In this document: piece by piece, positions 45,273 to 58,264 of the stretch
Layout of the letters: each line of letters starts with the position of its first letter
Numbering within the stretch: the first letter of the stretch is position 1
Source of the DNA: Phlebotomus papatasi
Lineage: Eukaryota; Arthropoda; Insecta; Diptera; Psychodidae
Assembly: GCF_024763615.1 (NCBI RefSeq)
Contig: NC_077223.1
Span: 68,944,627 to 69,008,626, forward strand
DNA length: 64,000 nucleotides
Direction of reading: 5' to 3'
Notes under the pieces: generated by a model
The model's input: the letters and a program-made list of their open reading frames with translations, nothing else
Databases searched by the model: none
Told to the model about the DNA's origin: nothing
Translations under genes and position numbers: made by a program

Positions 45273-46560
45273 ATATTCTTTCTTTTCGAAAAAAAATTAA
45301 GCTCTGTATATTACAGTTTTCATAAAGATTTATTATTTCCATCTTTTCTTAAAAAAAATCCTGAAAAACAGCTAATTTTTCGTTTCCTGCTTCAGGCTCT
45401 CCACTTATAAGAAAAGGCTTTTAATGTTAATTTATTTTGAGCAGATATTTACTTAATAAATTCAAAAGTATTTTTAAAGTATTTTATAAATTCAAAAGTA
45501 TTTTTTTATTCACATGCAACTAAATGTTTAGTTTTATAAAATATTTTATTTTTGTAGCTTCCTCTTGGCTCAGAGATTCAATGATAGACCGCGATGAGAT
45601 AAAAATATTTTGTGGCAATAAATATGCATACAGTACCATGTGGTTTAAAACCTGCCATTTAATTCACAAATGCAAAATCCGCTTAAATCGTTTTGTCAAA
45701 CTTTAAATAAAGCATTTTATGAGATAAATACTTCCTGACGAAAGCTACAAGAAAAATCTTTAACCAGCAACAGCAAATTTGATTTCACCACAGAATACAC
45801 TGTGTGAAAGAAAAACATTTTGTTGCTGCTTTTCCAGTTTCATGTGGAATAAAATTGCGGAAAAGTTAAAATCATGTGGTGTTTAAAGTATTTCCTCTCT
45901 ATCTCCTCCTTTTCACTTCCCTTCAGTGTTGACGCCACATTTTCCCAGCACAGCGATCAGACACAACCATTTGATATATCACGTGAGTTTAAGAAAAAAG
46001 ACAATTTTCACAAATTTTCACTCACTTCATTTGAATATAATATGCATAGGAGAGCAATGCCATTTTGCGATACAGATCTTAACTGATATACCTTTCCTTT
46101 GGTGGCGAGGGGTATTCCATGGAGAGGTGGTGGCATAAAGGAGGGTTTATTTGAATTTTATAAGTTGAAGAAGTGGTGTCTGTCTTGTGGAAAATTTATT
46201 CCGAAATTTTTCTCCACACAATTCTCGTGATAGTATCAAAAGAAAATGGGCTTTCTTGAGCTTTTATAGTAAAATGTAGAGGGAATGGGTATTTTCCGCA
46301 TAGGAAATACTGCTAAAGTGTAACTTTGAAGATTATCATTTCAAGAGCGATTAAACTTTTGGCCGCAATGATGCATTAATAATGATGAAAATTTATTTAA
46401 ATTTGTGGCTAAATTCAAAAACTTAATCTGTAAATTTAATATTCATTTCCACACAAATTGCTGTTATGAGTTTGCATTTTGCTTTGGATTAAAGGTAGTA
46501 TCACATTAACCGTCAAATCAAAGGATCTTTGCTTTGACTAAAATTTATATGTATATTGAG
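45273..46560. other. Noncoding stretch, nothing recognised
   Basis: Two overlapping 70-codon frames (45874-46138) have no motif. The part 45740-46300 is less AT-rich and may be unique host DNA. Confidence 0.4.
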
Positions 46561-46782
46561 AAAACTGGGGCACAAGTATACATATACATGGGGTAATTGT
46601 AAACACTAAATTAGGTTAATTGAATTACTAACTAGGTAAACTTAAATTAGGCATTAGAATCTTAGGTGACGAGACGTATATGAATCATAGAAACTATAGG
46701 AATCCTTGTTCACTGAGGAAATGTTCGACATTAGTCAAGTAGTGTTGAAATAAAAAGCGGGGATGGAATGATAACTTTTCGA
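46561..46782 (+). mobile_element. Diverged relative of the 34659 MITE
   Basis: It starts with AAAACTGGGGCACAAGTATA and shares CATAGAAACTATAGGAATCC, TTGTTCACTGAGGAAATG and GTCAAGTAGTGTTGAAAT with 34659-34870. Its right end may lie beyond element C, where CACCCCAGTGTTTACAC occurs at 48218. In that case C is inserted within it. Confidence 0.5.
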
Positions 46783-46784
46783 TA

Positions 46785-48012
46785 GGGGAGACCGGGGAGG
46801 TTTGGGACACTTTTTCATGTTTTGACTTTGAGACAGTATTCCAAAAAATCACAATAATGTATGACAATTTCATGTGGTCTATAGGATACTTACGGGTATT
46901 GACAATATAAGAAGTATGCGATAGAACTTGGAAAACAACTGAATTTTCTTGGAGAATATAAAACATTTAACTTGACACTTTGTCCCAAACCTCCCCGATT
47001 TGGGGCAGTGTGGGACAGAAAAGAAGATGTTTGGGACGCATTTTTTTCCCGCATCATTTGCATTATTGGAGCATATTAATTAATTTTAAATGCTATATTA
47101 AAAATATTTCTAACAGAAATAGATATATTTAATCTTTTATTTCATACTTAGAAGTCCATATCAATCTTATTGGTACAGTAGAGTCATTTTTTGTTAATCA
47201 GTTATTTAATGTATTTTCTTCTTATTTACCATCATAGCTTTCTTTGCTATTTTATTCTTAATATTAGATTTATCTAGACACTCTTATTTTCGAACTCATC
47301 GGCGGATTTCTGTTTGATTTTACGACAATAGCGTGGTAGTTGTTTTTCCTTATTTCTCTTAATAAGCTCTCACCATGCCATTTTTGGAGAACTTGTGAGA
47401 ATTGTAGAGGATATTGCTCGAGAAAGTTTCCAGAAAATAATTTTTAACGGGATTGGGCGAAGGCGAATATCCTCAGGAGAAGAAATTATTAGTTCCCATG
47501 ACATTGATATTTGTGAGACAACTGCTCAACTGGTAAAATTTGCACAAGAGGGAGATTTCCAGTAGAAATTGGCATTTTGACAGTAACGATTTGCGCGCCA
47601 CTTACAATCTTGTCAAAAATCGACGTCCCATTCATCCCCGTTCAGGTGTGCCAAATATCCCCGCGTGTAGTTAAAAACTTTTTAAAAACAAGAGTGTATG
47701 ATCACGGAAACTTTTACAAAAATATGTTCACAGATTACACTGCTAGCTAGTGAGATAAAAAAGTTTTGATTATATATAGCTGATATAAAATACGAAGAGG
47801 AAAGCTGAGACGTCATAATATACAATTTTTATCAATTTAAAAAAATGTTGGTAGAATTGAGGCAATAGAACTGAGGATATCCATTTTTTTAGTCAAGATA
47901 CATCTTATTGTTGCCTATGATTGTGTAGTGGTTAAATCCCATTTATTTTAATAATAAATGAAAAAATTGTTTTGTCCCACACTACCCCTGTCCTAAACCT
48001 CCCCGGTCTCCC
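46785..48012. mobile_element. 1.2-kb TA-flanked element C
   Basis: The left end GGGGAGACCGGGGAGGTTTG is mirrored by CCTCCCCGGTCTCCC at the right. TA flanks at 46783-46784 and 48013-48014. Subterminal GTTTGGGACA words recur, some inverted (TGTCCCAAACCTCCCC at 46980). Termini resemble those of A and B, but the interior is unrelated to them. Short frames near 47390-47575 have no recognised domain. Confidence 0.7.
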
Positions 48013-49888
48013 TACTATCGAATCGATTGTATCAAAAACCTATATCTGTTAGATGAAGTGAATGTCGACTTATCACGCATTGTTGGGTCATTTATTGTGA
48101 CATTCTTAAAAGGATCTGGCTGTTGATTAACATCTGTATTAGTTACAGAAAGTGCAATTATTGTTTAAATTTTTTAGAATCGACAGTCGATAGTATCTAA
48201 AAAACAAGTTATTATGTCACCCCAGTGTTTACACTTCCATGGTGTCATCTCAAATCCTCCCGTAAAATGTTTACTGTTTGCGCACCTGAAACGCTATCAC
48301 CCGAAAAATGGTGGGTACCTTGGCTAATACAATTGGCCTATCACATAAAATGATTCTTGCCTTGGCTATATGTCACTCATCATAACAACTGGCCTGAATA
48401 AAATTCATCTGAAGAATACTTTAATGCGATTTTACTCGGAATTACATTAAAATTAATTCGTTTAATTAAGAATTTTGTAAAAACCATAATTTTTATGATA
48501 TCCAAGACACAAATCGATGAGCCGAGACAGCAATCTCTTTACGTGTGGATTGCGGCTCACTTCAAGCCAGTAGTGCTTCCAACTATCCCACCTCAGTTTC
48601 CCCTACATTTTATTGCTTGAATTAAAGAGAGGGAAGAGAAGTGGGGCAGTATATACTATCCGCTTTCTTTCAAATTGGTACCTGTCTATAGGTCAAACGG
48701 TATAAAATATCTATATTCGGTCCACAGTGACTTCTTATAAAAAAAAAAAACATGAAAAATCAACTACGCTGAAAGGCCTAGTTGGCAAATTTTCAACCCG
48801 ACTGCATCATTTCCAATCCTTATTTGAATAACTGGCCTTGAAGAGTACCCTTATAGATTCGACGGTCAGTGTGACTCTGCCCTAAAATCATTGTAGCAAA
48901 TCTACTCTTGCAAAATAAGACAGCTTTGGTAGTATGTTTAATCATTTCTAAAACTTCAACTTTCCATATGAAAACTCCACTAATCGCTTGTATTAATACA
49001 CCTCGATTGTGAATCAATTTCCTCTGAGGATAAGGGATAATTAGGCAATTTTGTTGCCTTTGATGTTTTCAGGTGTATTTTCATGCTTTGCAGATTTTAC
49101 CAAACAATACTCACAGATCAACACAAAATTATTATTCTGAACGTGTGCTTCGCCTCTTGCTCAAACTTACTCTTCCGGAAACTAATTGGTATATATAGAG
49201 ATGGTCGTAGGGACCATAATTTTGTGCACATTTCAATTTAATTCCCAATCGGCACTTTCCCTTTCTTCCCAGCTATCATTTTAGGGACATTCAAGTTTTC
49301 TCCCCTCTTTCCGATTATGGACCAATGAAGGGGATAAAATGAGCATCAACTCTTTCCACATTGAATGTATTCTGTCGTGAAAAGGTGAAATAGATCGACA
49401 TGAGGGCAGTTATGTTAATTTCCCAAGAAAACACGAAGCCAATGAAAATTTATTACGAAGTTTTTTTTTACTGTAGAAAATTATTGAAATTTTTTTTTCG
49501 CAAAAAATGGATCTATAAAAAAATATTTTACCTTATTCGAATAAGTCTACTCGGAGATTTACAGGCAGACGAAGATCTCAAAATATCCTGGAAAGAGAAT
49601 AAATAAAAAAATATGGTTAAAATAAATTGAAAATATTATTATGTTTAAGTCTGAAGTCAAAATCGTGGTTAAACAATGTCAGATATGACAATTGCATACA
49701 AATTCATCTAGATGAAATGTTAATCTCTTGATATATTAGATACACTTTAATAATTTTGTCTCATGACTCCTATACAGAAAGAAATTTTAAAATTTATAGA
49801 TATTTTTAAACCTCATTTTATTAATACACAATTTTTATTTTTGAATTTACTTGTTATGAAGTGTACTCAAGTACTTAAATACTTCTAC
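48013..49888. other. Noncoding stretch, nothing recognised
   Basis: Frames of 60-68 codons without motifs. The parts 48500-48620 and 49120-49400 are less AT-rich. No repeats were identified. Confidence 0.4.
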
Positions 49889-50213
49889 ATCGACTTTTCT
49901 GTGTTTTGGTTTCAGCCACAACTATTTGGGGGTTTCAGAATACGGTGAGAATTAGGGGAAACAATCGAAACAGGAAGGAACTCAAAGAAAATTCGATAAT
50001 GCAGATGCATTTGAGAACAGTGATTTGGGAGGCCGCCACCGTTGCGATATATCGAACAGGGAGCTCTATCGTTGCTGGGAAATCGACTTTCTGTGTTTTG
50101 GTTTCAGGCACGACTGTTTGGGGTTTAAGAATACGATGAGAATTAGGGGAAACAATCGAAACAAGAAGCAACTCAAAGAAAAGTCGATAATGCAGATGCA
50201 TTTGAGAACAGTG
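49889..50213 (+). repeat. Family Z, two direct copies
   Basis: Two units of about 133 bp, 49889-50022 and 50082-50213, start 193 bp apart. Each runs from ATCGACTTTTCTGTGTTTTG, or ATCGACTTTCTGTGTTTTGG in the second, to GATGCATTTGAGAACAGTG. Overlapping 60-90-codon frames on both strands derive from the duplication. Words are shared with the clusters at 11 and 14 kb. Confidence 0.7.
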
Positions 50214-51256
50214 AAATATTAAAAATTTTCAGGACATTTCAAAATGGACATTTCTCTATGGATTTTTCTAAACATCAACTGCATATTGCACAAATCCAAA
50301 GCCGTTTACCTTTTAGCCGACACAATTTTGGCGAATAAAACTCTGGCTGGGAGTACACCCCAATCCAGTCGGCAATGATTTATATAATAATTTTATGCTA
50401 TTCTGCTTGGATGCGAAATAAAGTTCCTTATGTATATTTTACGCGTAGATATTTGCAAACAGGTGAGGCAGAAGTATCTTCAGTTTCCCAAAACTTTATC
50501 GATATTTCCCTGTCGCCCTGAAACATGTTAATATTGGGCAATTTTCCTTGAGAGCTCAATACCATGAGAAAATACAAACTGATGTGTTATTTGCTTGTCT
50601 GAAATTCGCTTCAATGATTCCGAATAGGAGAAGTCCCCAAGAGATTGAGAGTTCTTGCACGAGCAAGAATCTTTGGGAGATAGGAAGGACGACGATTCTT
50701 GTGAGGTCTTATTGTACTTGTAACACAAAAACATAATATCTGTGGGATGGAAAAGAAATCACTTGCCATTATTTGATATTCAAGTGAATTTGTTGATCTG
50801 GAAATGATATTTGCAATAGACTTCATGGACACAGAGCAATAACAATTTTATTCACTCAGAGTAAGATAGCTTTAAGAGGAAATATCTCGAAAATATTGTC
50901 AACCACAAATTGAGAATAAGATGATTCACTGAAGAGGAATTTTCTAGTGTATAGTTATATGATGTTAGTAGGTTGTTTATTGCATTCTTGGGACTAGCAG
51001 AGTAATCATACAAAAGGGTCCCCAAGAAGCAAAATTTTTGAGGTCTCTATATGATTCACCATTAAAAGGATATTCTTATGAAAATTTTAAGTTTCAATTG
51101 AGAATAAATCTGCAATGAATTCTTGTGGAGACATCAAGACAGAGTGGTTTCCTACTAAATCCATTTAAATTGAGGAAATGTGGTTCTCCTTTTTCTCCTG
51201 CATGCATTTCGGTTAATAAGTTTTCTGGTTAAGAAATATAAATAAACGCACTCTAA
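50214..51256. other. Noncoding stretch, nothing recognised
   Basis: Overlapping frames on both strands near 50530-50830 have no motif. No repeats were found. Confidence 0.4.
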
Positions 51257-52011
51257 CCGTGCTATCACACTAGGATTTTTTTTTTAATTTATAAATTCAA
51301 TTTAATTTCAGATGAATGGTTTAAATTAAAAATAATTTGAATTGATAGACTTTCACTTATTTATTTATATAAACTAATACTTGGTCCACCAAAACATGTT
51401 TAAACATGGTAAAATAGCATAAATTTGGTTGCTCAATTAAATTTGAATTCAGCAAATTTAAATGTTAAAATTGCTCATTAATTTCAATTTTATTGCAGTT
51501 AAACAAGTAGCCTTTTGAATCAAATTGTTCTTATTAAATTTATTCACTCATAATTAATTATTATTTGTGGCAAAAAAATAAAATAACTACAGTGATTGAT
51601 TAGTGATAAACTTGCAAGGGAGTGAAGCTTCAGTATTAGGAGTAATTTGGTGAGTTCCTACAAAGGCATTCGAAAGAAATTATTGTGCTAAGAAATCTCT
51701 CGTTTGTATGACTTCACACAGATTTTTACAGAGCTGCTTCACGAGCCTATTTGGCTACAACTCTTTCTTTTGGCTTTGAGGATTCTTTTGAATAACAGAT
51801 AAGTGACTTATGACATTTTAAGTACTATCACACATTTTCCGGAATCATTCATGATTAAAAATCTCGCGTAACCATTTAAAATTGAGCACATTTCATGGAA
51901 AATGTGTCCTGACTGTGAGAATTTTCAAGTAAATTCTAGAAATCTTATAATGCTCAATTGGCTCAATTGAATTTAAAATTAAATTGTGAAAATCCTAGTG
52001 TGATAGCACCG
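51257..52011. mobile_element. 755-bp TIR element with TAA duplication
   Basis: CCGTGCTATCACACTAGGAT at the left mirrors ATCCTAGTGTGATAGCACCG at the right (one terminal mismatch). Pairing continues through AATTTAAT words. TAA flanks at 51254-51256 and 52012-52014. A 3-bp TAA duplication fits PIF/Harbinger. There is no coding frame. Confidence 0.75.
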
Positions 52012-54033
52012 TAAGGGTCTATTTCAAAGGTTTTCGTTATGGGCAAGATTTTAAAATTCACCCCTATTGTCCCATGCACCGGTTAGTCCTACTGATTCTG
52101 ATTTGAAAATGAGACTTTCGAAAATATTCCCAACATAGAGATTTTTTTCTCAAGATATTTTATTCGTTGAAGGATAGGCTAGTTTGTATCTAGCTTTAGT
52201 GCAATTGAGCAGAGGAAGATTTTCAGGCTCCGCACTCGCACACACTTTGGATTCGAACACTTCATCCACTTCATATTTTTTCCATATTCCTTTAAAGAAT
52301 TTAACTAGTTTTAAGGCACACATTTCTTGAAAAAACTATGTCAGATTCATTAACGGAGTATGGGAAAACTATGAAGTGTTCGAAGCCAGAGTATGTGTGA
52401 AGCCTGAAAGCTTTCCCTATTTCTCTCAAAAGGAGATTTCGAATCAAAATATCCTAGTACAAATGGGTCTAACTCTACAAATTTCGCTCGAAGTACTCAG
52501 TGTTTGGGAATGACAAAATTCAAACCTTATTTTTAAAGTACCTTACGTTTAAGGTATTCGTAGTTTTATTAATGATTATTTGCTAATGATTAGACAAGAA
52601 AATTTTATTATATAAATAGTATCATATTATAAAATCTTCTATCGTATAAGAGAAAATATATATTTTGTTATATCAGCAACCAAAATAGGAGCTTCGATGG
52701 ATTTAAGAAAACTAATTTCAATATTTGCCAAGCAATTATATTGCAGTACAATGTAAGTCCATCTGGGAGCTTTTGGAGCAAAATTAAATCAATACTTGAG
52801 CAATAAATTTTCCCATCTTCTCCATCAGTCTCCAAATTCAATAATCTCTGAGGATTTTCCATGAAATATTCCACCGAAAAGAGAATCTCCCAATTTTCCC
52901 ACCAATTACTTGATCCTGTTTTGATGGAAATGTGCACCATCCTTTTCCATAGGACTCCCCCAAGCCTTCCCCAAAGTTGAAATTTCCACTTTGCTGATGA
53001 TCCCATTTCTAAAGATTTTTCAATTTTACAAAATATACTACATAGACATAGCTGACAATACAATTTGTGCTTGCTTATCATTATTTTGTTACTCTAATTA
53101 GCGTTCTATTGTGTTGTTGAGGGAAAATTTTATAGAGACGCCCGTAGGGTTTTCCTTCTACGTTTCTCTGCCGTCATTATTATTAATAAAGTATATGAAA
53201 GCTCTACAACCCACACACACACACATACACAATATGTTGGAGATGTTGAAAGTGGAATTCTCAAGTGGATAGAGAACAAATGAGAATCACATTCAGCATT
53301 ATCCACCATCTGATTTTCCAGCTCTATTGCCCTCAATATGAACTTGCTATATAATTTACCATTAATCCAATAACTCTGCAGGGGATTTTAGACTGATAAT
53401 TAAAATTTAATGCCACGACCCCACCAATTCTCAGATTTCCACCAAAAAGTACCGTGGGCGAGATGAAGGGTCAGTATAGAGAAAAAAAAGCCAAGTGTAT
53501 TAAATTGCTCAACAATCTGTGTCATTACAGTCTTATCTTATTTCACTTGCCAATCCGATGAAATGCTCTCAGGATGGGAGCTTTTGCTCATGGTCTCATG
53601 ATTCTCAACCACTTGGCTTAAGGCTGACCTTCCGTATCAAACTGTGTGCGACAATAAATGAAATAAGGGTTCTTCTTTCTGTCTCATCCATTCTTCGTTA
53701 CCACGCACCATCCATTCTAAAGTCAAAATAAGAACGTTTTATGACATTCTCAGAGACTGACAAAAAGGATTACTATTCCATTCTTGTGGTCAACCATAAG
53801 CTCTGATAAGCTAGCAGGTCGAATTTGAAATTCGCTTCTGAATACATGCGTAAAACTAAATGCTTATCTTTTATGCTTTTAAGGCCATGGATTAAATTTA
53901 AATATTGATAAATTTAGGTAGACTTAAAGAGAATTTGAGTGGACATCCTTTAGTTTTGACTTAATACTTCTTAAATTGAGAAAAAAAGAGGGTAGAATTA
54001 GATAAAATTCTATTTTACTGCTCGAAATCTATA
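52012..54033. other. Noncoding stretch with a short CA repeat
   Basis: A CA microsatellite lies at 53211-53230. A 137-codon minus frame (52668-53081), Trp/Leu/Ile-rich, has no recognised domain. The block 52840-53760 is GC-balanced and repeat-free, so possibly unique host sequence. Confidence 0.4.
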
Positions 54034-54285
54034 CACTGAGAAAAAAGAGTGTGCAATTAACTTTTTTTCCTACTAACTTGAATACTTTTTAGGTGTAAAA
54101 ATATATGAACATTTTTTAATGTTAATTTTACACCTTTTTAAGTGTAAAATTGACATGAAAAAGGGTAACTTTAACCCCTAATACACCTAAAAACCACAAT
54201 ATTTACACCGATTTCGGATAAATAATGCAGGGTAAAATTAACATTTCCGGAATGTTATTGTAACTTTTTCGGATTTCTCTCAGTG
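54034..54285 (-). mobile_element. 252-bp CACTGA MITE, copy 4 of 4
   Basis: Ends CACTGAGAAAAAAGAG and GGATTTCTCTCAGTG, with TA on both sides (54032-54033, 54286-54287). Same length as copies 1 and 2 and reverse-oriented. Words such as ACCCCTAATACACCTAAAAA are shared with copy 3. Confidence 0.8.
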
Positions 54286-54339
54286 TAGAGAGAGCAGTAT
54301 ATGATTTTTGTTTTGCTTTGGTAACGGTTTTCTTTTTTT

Positions 54340-54412
54340 TTTAATTATATATGCTTCCAAGAGCGCAAGCTCAAAAGCATTATTAATTTAAATGAAATAA
54401 AATAAAATAACT
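54340..54412 (+). mobile_element. LINE-like tail fragment
   Basis: GCGCAAGCTCAAAAGCATTA, then an ATGAAATAAAATAAAATAA tail, match the end of 22440-22835. It is a short 5'-truncated piece. Confidence 0.45.
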
Positions 54413-54639
54413 TTTCTTAACATATCTATCGCTACAGATCAAACGGATAGAAATAGAGTCTTGAGACCGTTGCATAAGTCGATCCACGGACCGTTAACGT
54501 ACCCCTTATTTTTGAAACATCTCTCCCTTTCATCATCCAAAATCTGTTTTTTGAGATTGCTCAAAAACGATTTGTTGTAGAGATTACCTAGGCAGACATT
54601 TCTCAATATATGAAAATACCGTTGAATCATTCCTAATTA

Positions 54640-54935
54640 CAGGTTTTCAAGGAAAAGATTAAAAAGGCTCTAGAGTGCGTATTTCTCAACCGCATGGTAT
54701 CATATTTGGGCTCGTTGTAAAAGTCTTGGAATTTCTGGCAAGGCTGAACCGGTTATGAACCGGGAAATGATTTTTATTATTGAATTAATTGTGTTACTCT
54801 AAGCCAATTCGGCTCATTTTATTTTTTTTTGCAGTTCACATCGAATGTGAACCGTTAAACGGTACGAAAACATTTTTGAGGTATGCATAGAAGTCACGAG
54901 GTCGTGCATATTTCGCAAAGCATAAGACCGTCCCT
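54640..54935 (-). repeat. Repeat Y, minus-strand fragment
   Basis: Read on the minus strand it follows Y: GTCGTGCATATTTCGCAAAGC at 54902 is the complement of the Y opening block. GAACCGGTTATGAACCGG and TGAACCGTTAAACGG correspond to the ACCGGTTCA runs. Divergence is high. Confidence 0.5.
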
Positions 54936-55659
54936 GTTTTCGAGCTTAAGAATTCCCAAAATACAGATATCGACTTGCAGTTTTCGGTAAAGTTTTCATA
55001 TCGGATGAATATTACAACTAGGTGCATTGAGACCAAACCTTAAAGCTTAAAGCCTCTCGCCATTTTGAAAATCCCCCTTTTTGTTTTTTTTTTTTTTCAA
55101 AAGTACGTTTTATATAGCATCGATCGGGGTTAAATTTTAATATAGTGTAGCTGGGCCTTAAAGTTTTCGATTAAAGAAACTTAATTCAAAAAGTTTTTCT
55201 TTAAATGATTCGAGCTCCGGTTCTAGTTGTCAGAATTTGATCAATGAGGGAGGTTTAGAAAGATCTCTTGTAATGCCACATTACCTTCTAACATCGGAAG
55301 TTCTTAAACCACCGCTAGGGGCGCCATTATTATAACGAAATTTCTCAATTTTTCTAAGTTAATTAATTCCGGTCAAATTTTCTTATATGCTTTTTTATTC
55401 ATATCCAGATACAGAAATTACATAGTGAGACTGTATATGGCATGAATCGGGCTAAAATGTTAGTATGCTATAACTGCACTTTATATCCATCAAACAAAAA
55501 AAATGCCCCAAACATTATTAATATAATTAATAGACACATACGCCGTCCCAAAACCAAGAACAGTTGCATTTCGAAGGTCCATAAACTTTTCTGCTCCAAC
55601 GATTGTGAACAACCTGATGCAAAGACTTTCGTCCTTATCTCTGGGGACACTTAGGGCGT

Positions 55660-56057
55660 GGTTAGCCAGTGCAAACAATGAGGATGTGAGTCAAATTGTT
55701 ACGTCAATCTATGTGTAATGTAATCGTGCAGGTGCAATTCATGTCGTGAACTTTGCCAATCCACACCTACAGTGAACTTTTATAAACTTAAAGTGACAGG
55801 GAATCAAACAGCTATTATGGCTCGATTTCCCTCCCGTCTCTCTCTCTCTCTCTCTCTAGGCATATCCAACTCCCTCGGCTGGTAACCCTGCTACTCTGAT
55901 GCTGAGTTACATAACATACAACCTGAGAAGGGGCTTTTCCATCGTTTTGCCCTGGAGGTTGGTCTCGACGTTAAGACGGAGATGGCCGCATGGGGGGTGG
56001 GTTAAAAGAAAGAGATGAAATAAAAATTCTATTCTATTCTATTCTATTCTATATAAT
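55660..56057 (+). mobile_element. LINE-like 3' end with ATTCT tail
   Basis: CCTGGAGGTTGGTCTCGACG and GACGGAGATGGCCGC match the family at 22440-22835. The end is GATGAAATAAAA followed by an ATTCT microsatellite (56026-56051). A CT repeat lies at 55835-55857. It is 5'-truncated and inserted in the X copy. Confidence 0.5.
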
Positions 56058-56215
56058 AATAATATAATAATAATTGTAATATTGATATCAGCGGCTTATA
56101 CGACTAGTGATCCGGGGTTTTCTGCCGTCTTACCCGGTGAAGTCGGTTTTGAAGTCGGCGGCAGACGCAAAAATGGAGATTGGCAATAAATTATTATTAT
56201 TATTATTATTATTCC
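56058..56215 (+). mobile_element. LINE- or SINE-like 3' end with ATT tail
   Basis: CTGCCGTCTTACCCGGTGAA, GTCGGCGGCAGACGC and GGAGATTGGCAATAAATT lead into an ATT microsatellite (56189-56213). X sequence resumes directly after. The class is not certain. Confidence 0.45.
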
Positions 56216-56300
56216 AGATTCGAGCTAAAACTGGTCAAATTTGAAGAAGTGGTCGGCCTGTAACTCTGGTTGTAATCAACATTCTGACGATAGCGATTTT

Positions 56301-56689
56301 TCTACGATGTTATGTAGGAAGATCGCTACAGGCCTCACTCTAGAGCATGCTGGAGCACCCTTCTGCGCTAGCCTTCCGCAATTGAGTCCCCATTCCCCAT
56401 TGCCCATTCCATGAAAGCCACGAATCTGGCTTCCACCTAGCTTCACTGGTGAAGACCGACTGAGGAGTCGATTCGATTGTGCCTACGGAATAACTCATCG
56501 AGCACTAAAGACCTCACTAGCGGAATTATAGCTATATTGTAACTTGAGATTAGCCGCCGTTTTAGCACCCCCCATAGTGAGCACCACAGCTGAACAGTGA
56601 TTGGTGCCGTTGGCTTAGAAGAGTCTTCGTTTAGGACGGGCATTCTCCTTCCAACTCCTCTAGATTCAATAGTCCTTACAATTATAAAA
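56301..56689. other. GC-richer block inserted in the X copy
   Basis: Interrupts X homology between 56300 and 56690. A 66-codon minus frame (56443-56643) has no known motif. It may be a fragment of another retroelement or of X itself, too diverged to see. Confidence 0.35.
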
Positions 56690-57000
56690 AGTCAAACTAT
56701 ACTTTTGATTCGAAAACGCCATTGATTGTGCAATTTCATAAAAAGTTAAAGTGTTGTAGTCTATAGGCTATGAAGTTATCAAAAAGTGGTGGCGGTGGTT
56801 TCCTGTAATTTTAATACAACTGGAGATATGAGAGATGAATGACGATGCACTAATCGTCACTTCTCCATTTCCGTTTTACCGAATTTGATGACCGTGAAAC
56901 GCAAATGAATGCTCTTACAAGGCGTTACAACTTTCTAGGGCATTTGAGCTTCGTAGAATCCGATATGCCATGTTCGCTCGATGAAAACCATCCTTAAGTG

Positions 57001-58264
57001 TTAGAGGATTAAAGAAAAGCTAACGAACATCAGTGGGTAAAAGTCATGCACGGAGAGCAGAACCACCCGCATCAGCAGTAATTAAGCGTTTTCCAAATAT
57101 AACACTTTAGACTGGATGGCACGGAACTGGCGAAGAAAGTTAAAACCAAACAGTTTGTCGCTGTCTCTTCTTTGCCCAACTAAAACTCTGGCAAGAGAAA
57201 ATTCTACAAAAGCCAACAGATAATTTATCTTATTAATTAGGTCTTTATACTTTTCCTCTTTTTTTCACTTTCTGCACTTATTCCCACCCAAAAACCCCTA
57301 ACACTTTTTTCCCTTTCCCACCCCTTTGCCCGCAAAGCCACAGAGTCACAATTTTGCCATCATCCAGAGTCAGAAGGGAGTAAAAACTTTTAAGACTTCT
57401 TAGTACTCAATTGTGTGGTTTAATCCTATTGGGATATATCTTCAAATGGAAGGATGATAAAAAAATGCCCCACTAAATTATATTAAGTGCAATATAAAAT
57501 GGAATTGTCTTATCTTCGTGGTGAAATAGCACTATTTTTTTTAATGCACGAATAGGACTTGGCAGATGGGTAAAAAGAGATGAGTGAATTTTATTCAATT
57601 AGGATAATAGCAAGAAAGAGAGACTTTTTCCCCAATGACGACTTAACGTGTTTTAATTATCTTCACCAGCGATGAGAAATTCAAAACCCGCAGAGCAAAG
57701 CGCAGATTTCTTTTTTTAATGGTAAGGGATAAGATTACACTTACCTTTACAGTTGATTTTAATTTGGAAAAAAACGAATACAGCATAGAGATACACTGAA
57801 AGTCAAAGGCTTGACAAAGTCTTTGAGTTGTAAATAACTGTAGATGCCCCCGAAGGATTCTTCTGTCTATATTTTTGCCAGGTAACATTCGTCCGCCGCC
57901 GACTTAAGGTTATTAGTAAACCTTCATACCAAAATGGCATAAAAGCTTTATATAAAGACAAAAACTTGTGTAAAGGTAAGGTTTATTTAAATTGTTGTTA
58001 GCAGCCTCTTAGGAGTCTTTTTCAAAATACTGGCAAAGTGAAGAAGGTGATAAAATTTCAAATACTTTAAAGAAATTCCAAACTAAACCCCTAGACCTAG
58101 ATTAAATGCAAAGGCAAGTGGACTACTCCTGATAATGATGACCAACACCGAGATGCCCTTCCTGTCCTGTAGAAATTTACGGGGTCATCTCTCACATTTA
58201 CATACCACAAAGTCAGAAAGAAACTGATAATTTCGACCGAACCAAGATGAAATAATCAAGGTCC
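57001..58264. other. Noncoding stretch, nothing recognised
   Basis: An 81-codon minus frame at 57643-57888 has no motif. The part 57030-57420 is GC-balanced and repeat-free. Confidence 0.4.

Larger units (their letters stand above)
55030..57000 (-). mobile_element. Old minus-strand copy of X, broken by insertions
   Basis: 55030-55510 corresponds to X 7930-7480, 56216-56300 to X 7480-7390, and 56690-56985 to X 7320-7040, all inverted. Diagnostic words are CACCGCTAGGGGCGCC, GAGCTCCGGTTCTAG and AATCGGGCTAAAATGTTAGT. Divergence is much higher than between 6378 and 62781. The gaps are filled by the LINE-like tails and the 56301-56689 block. Confidence 0.65.
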
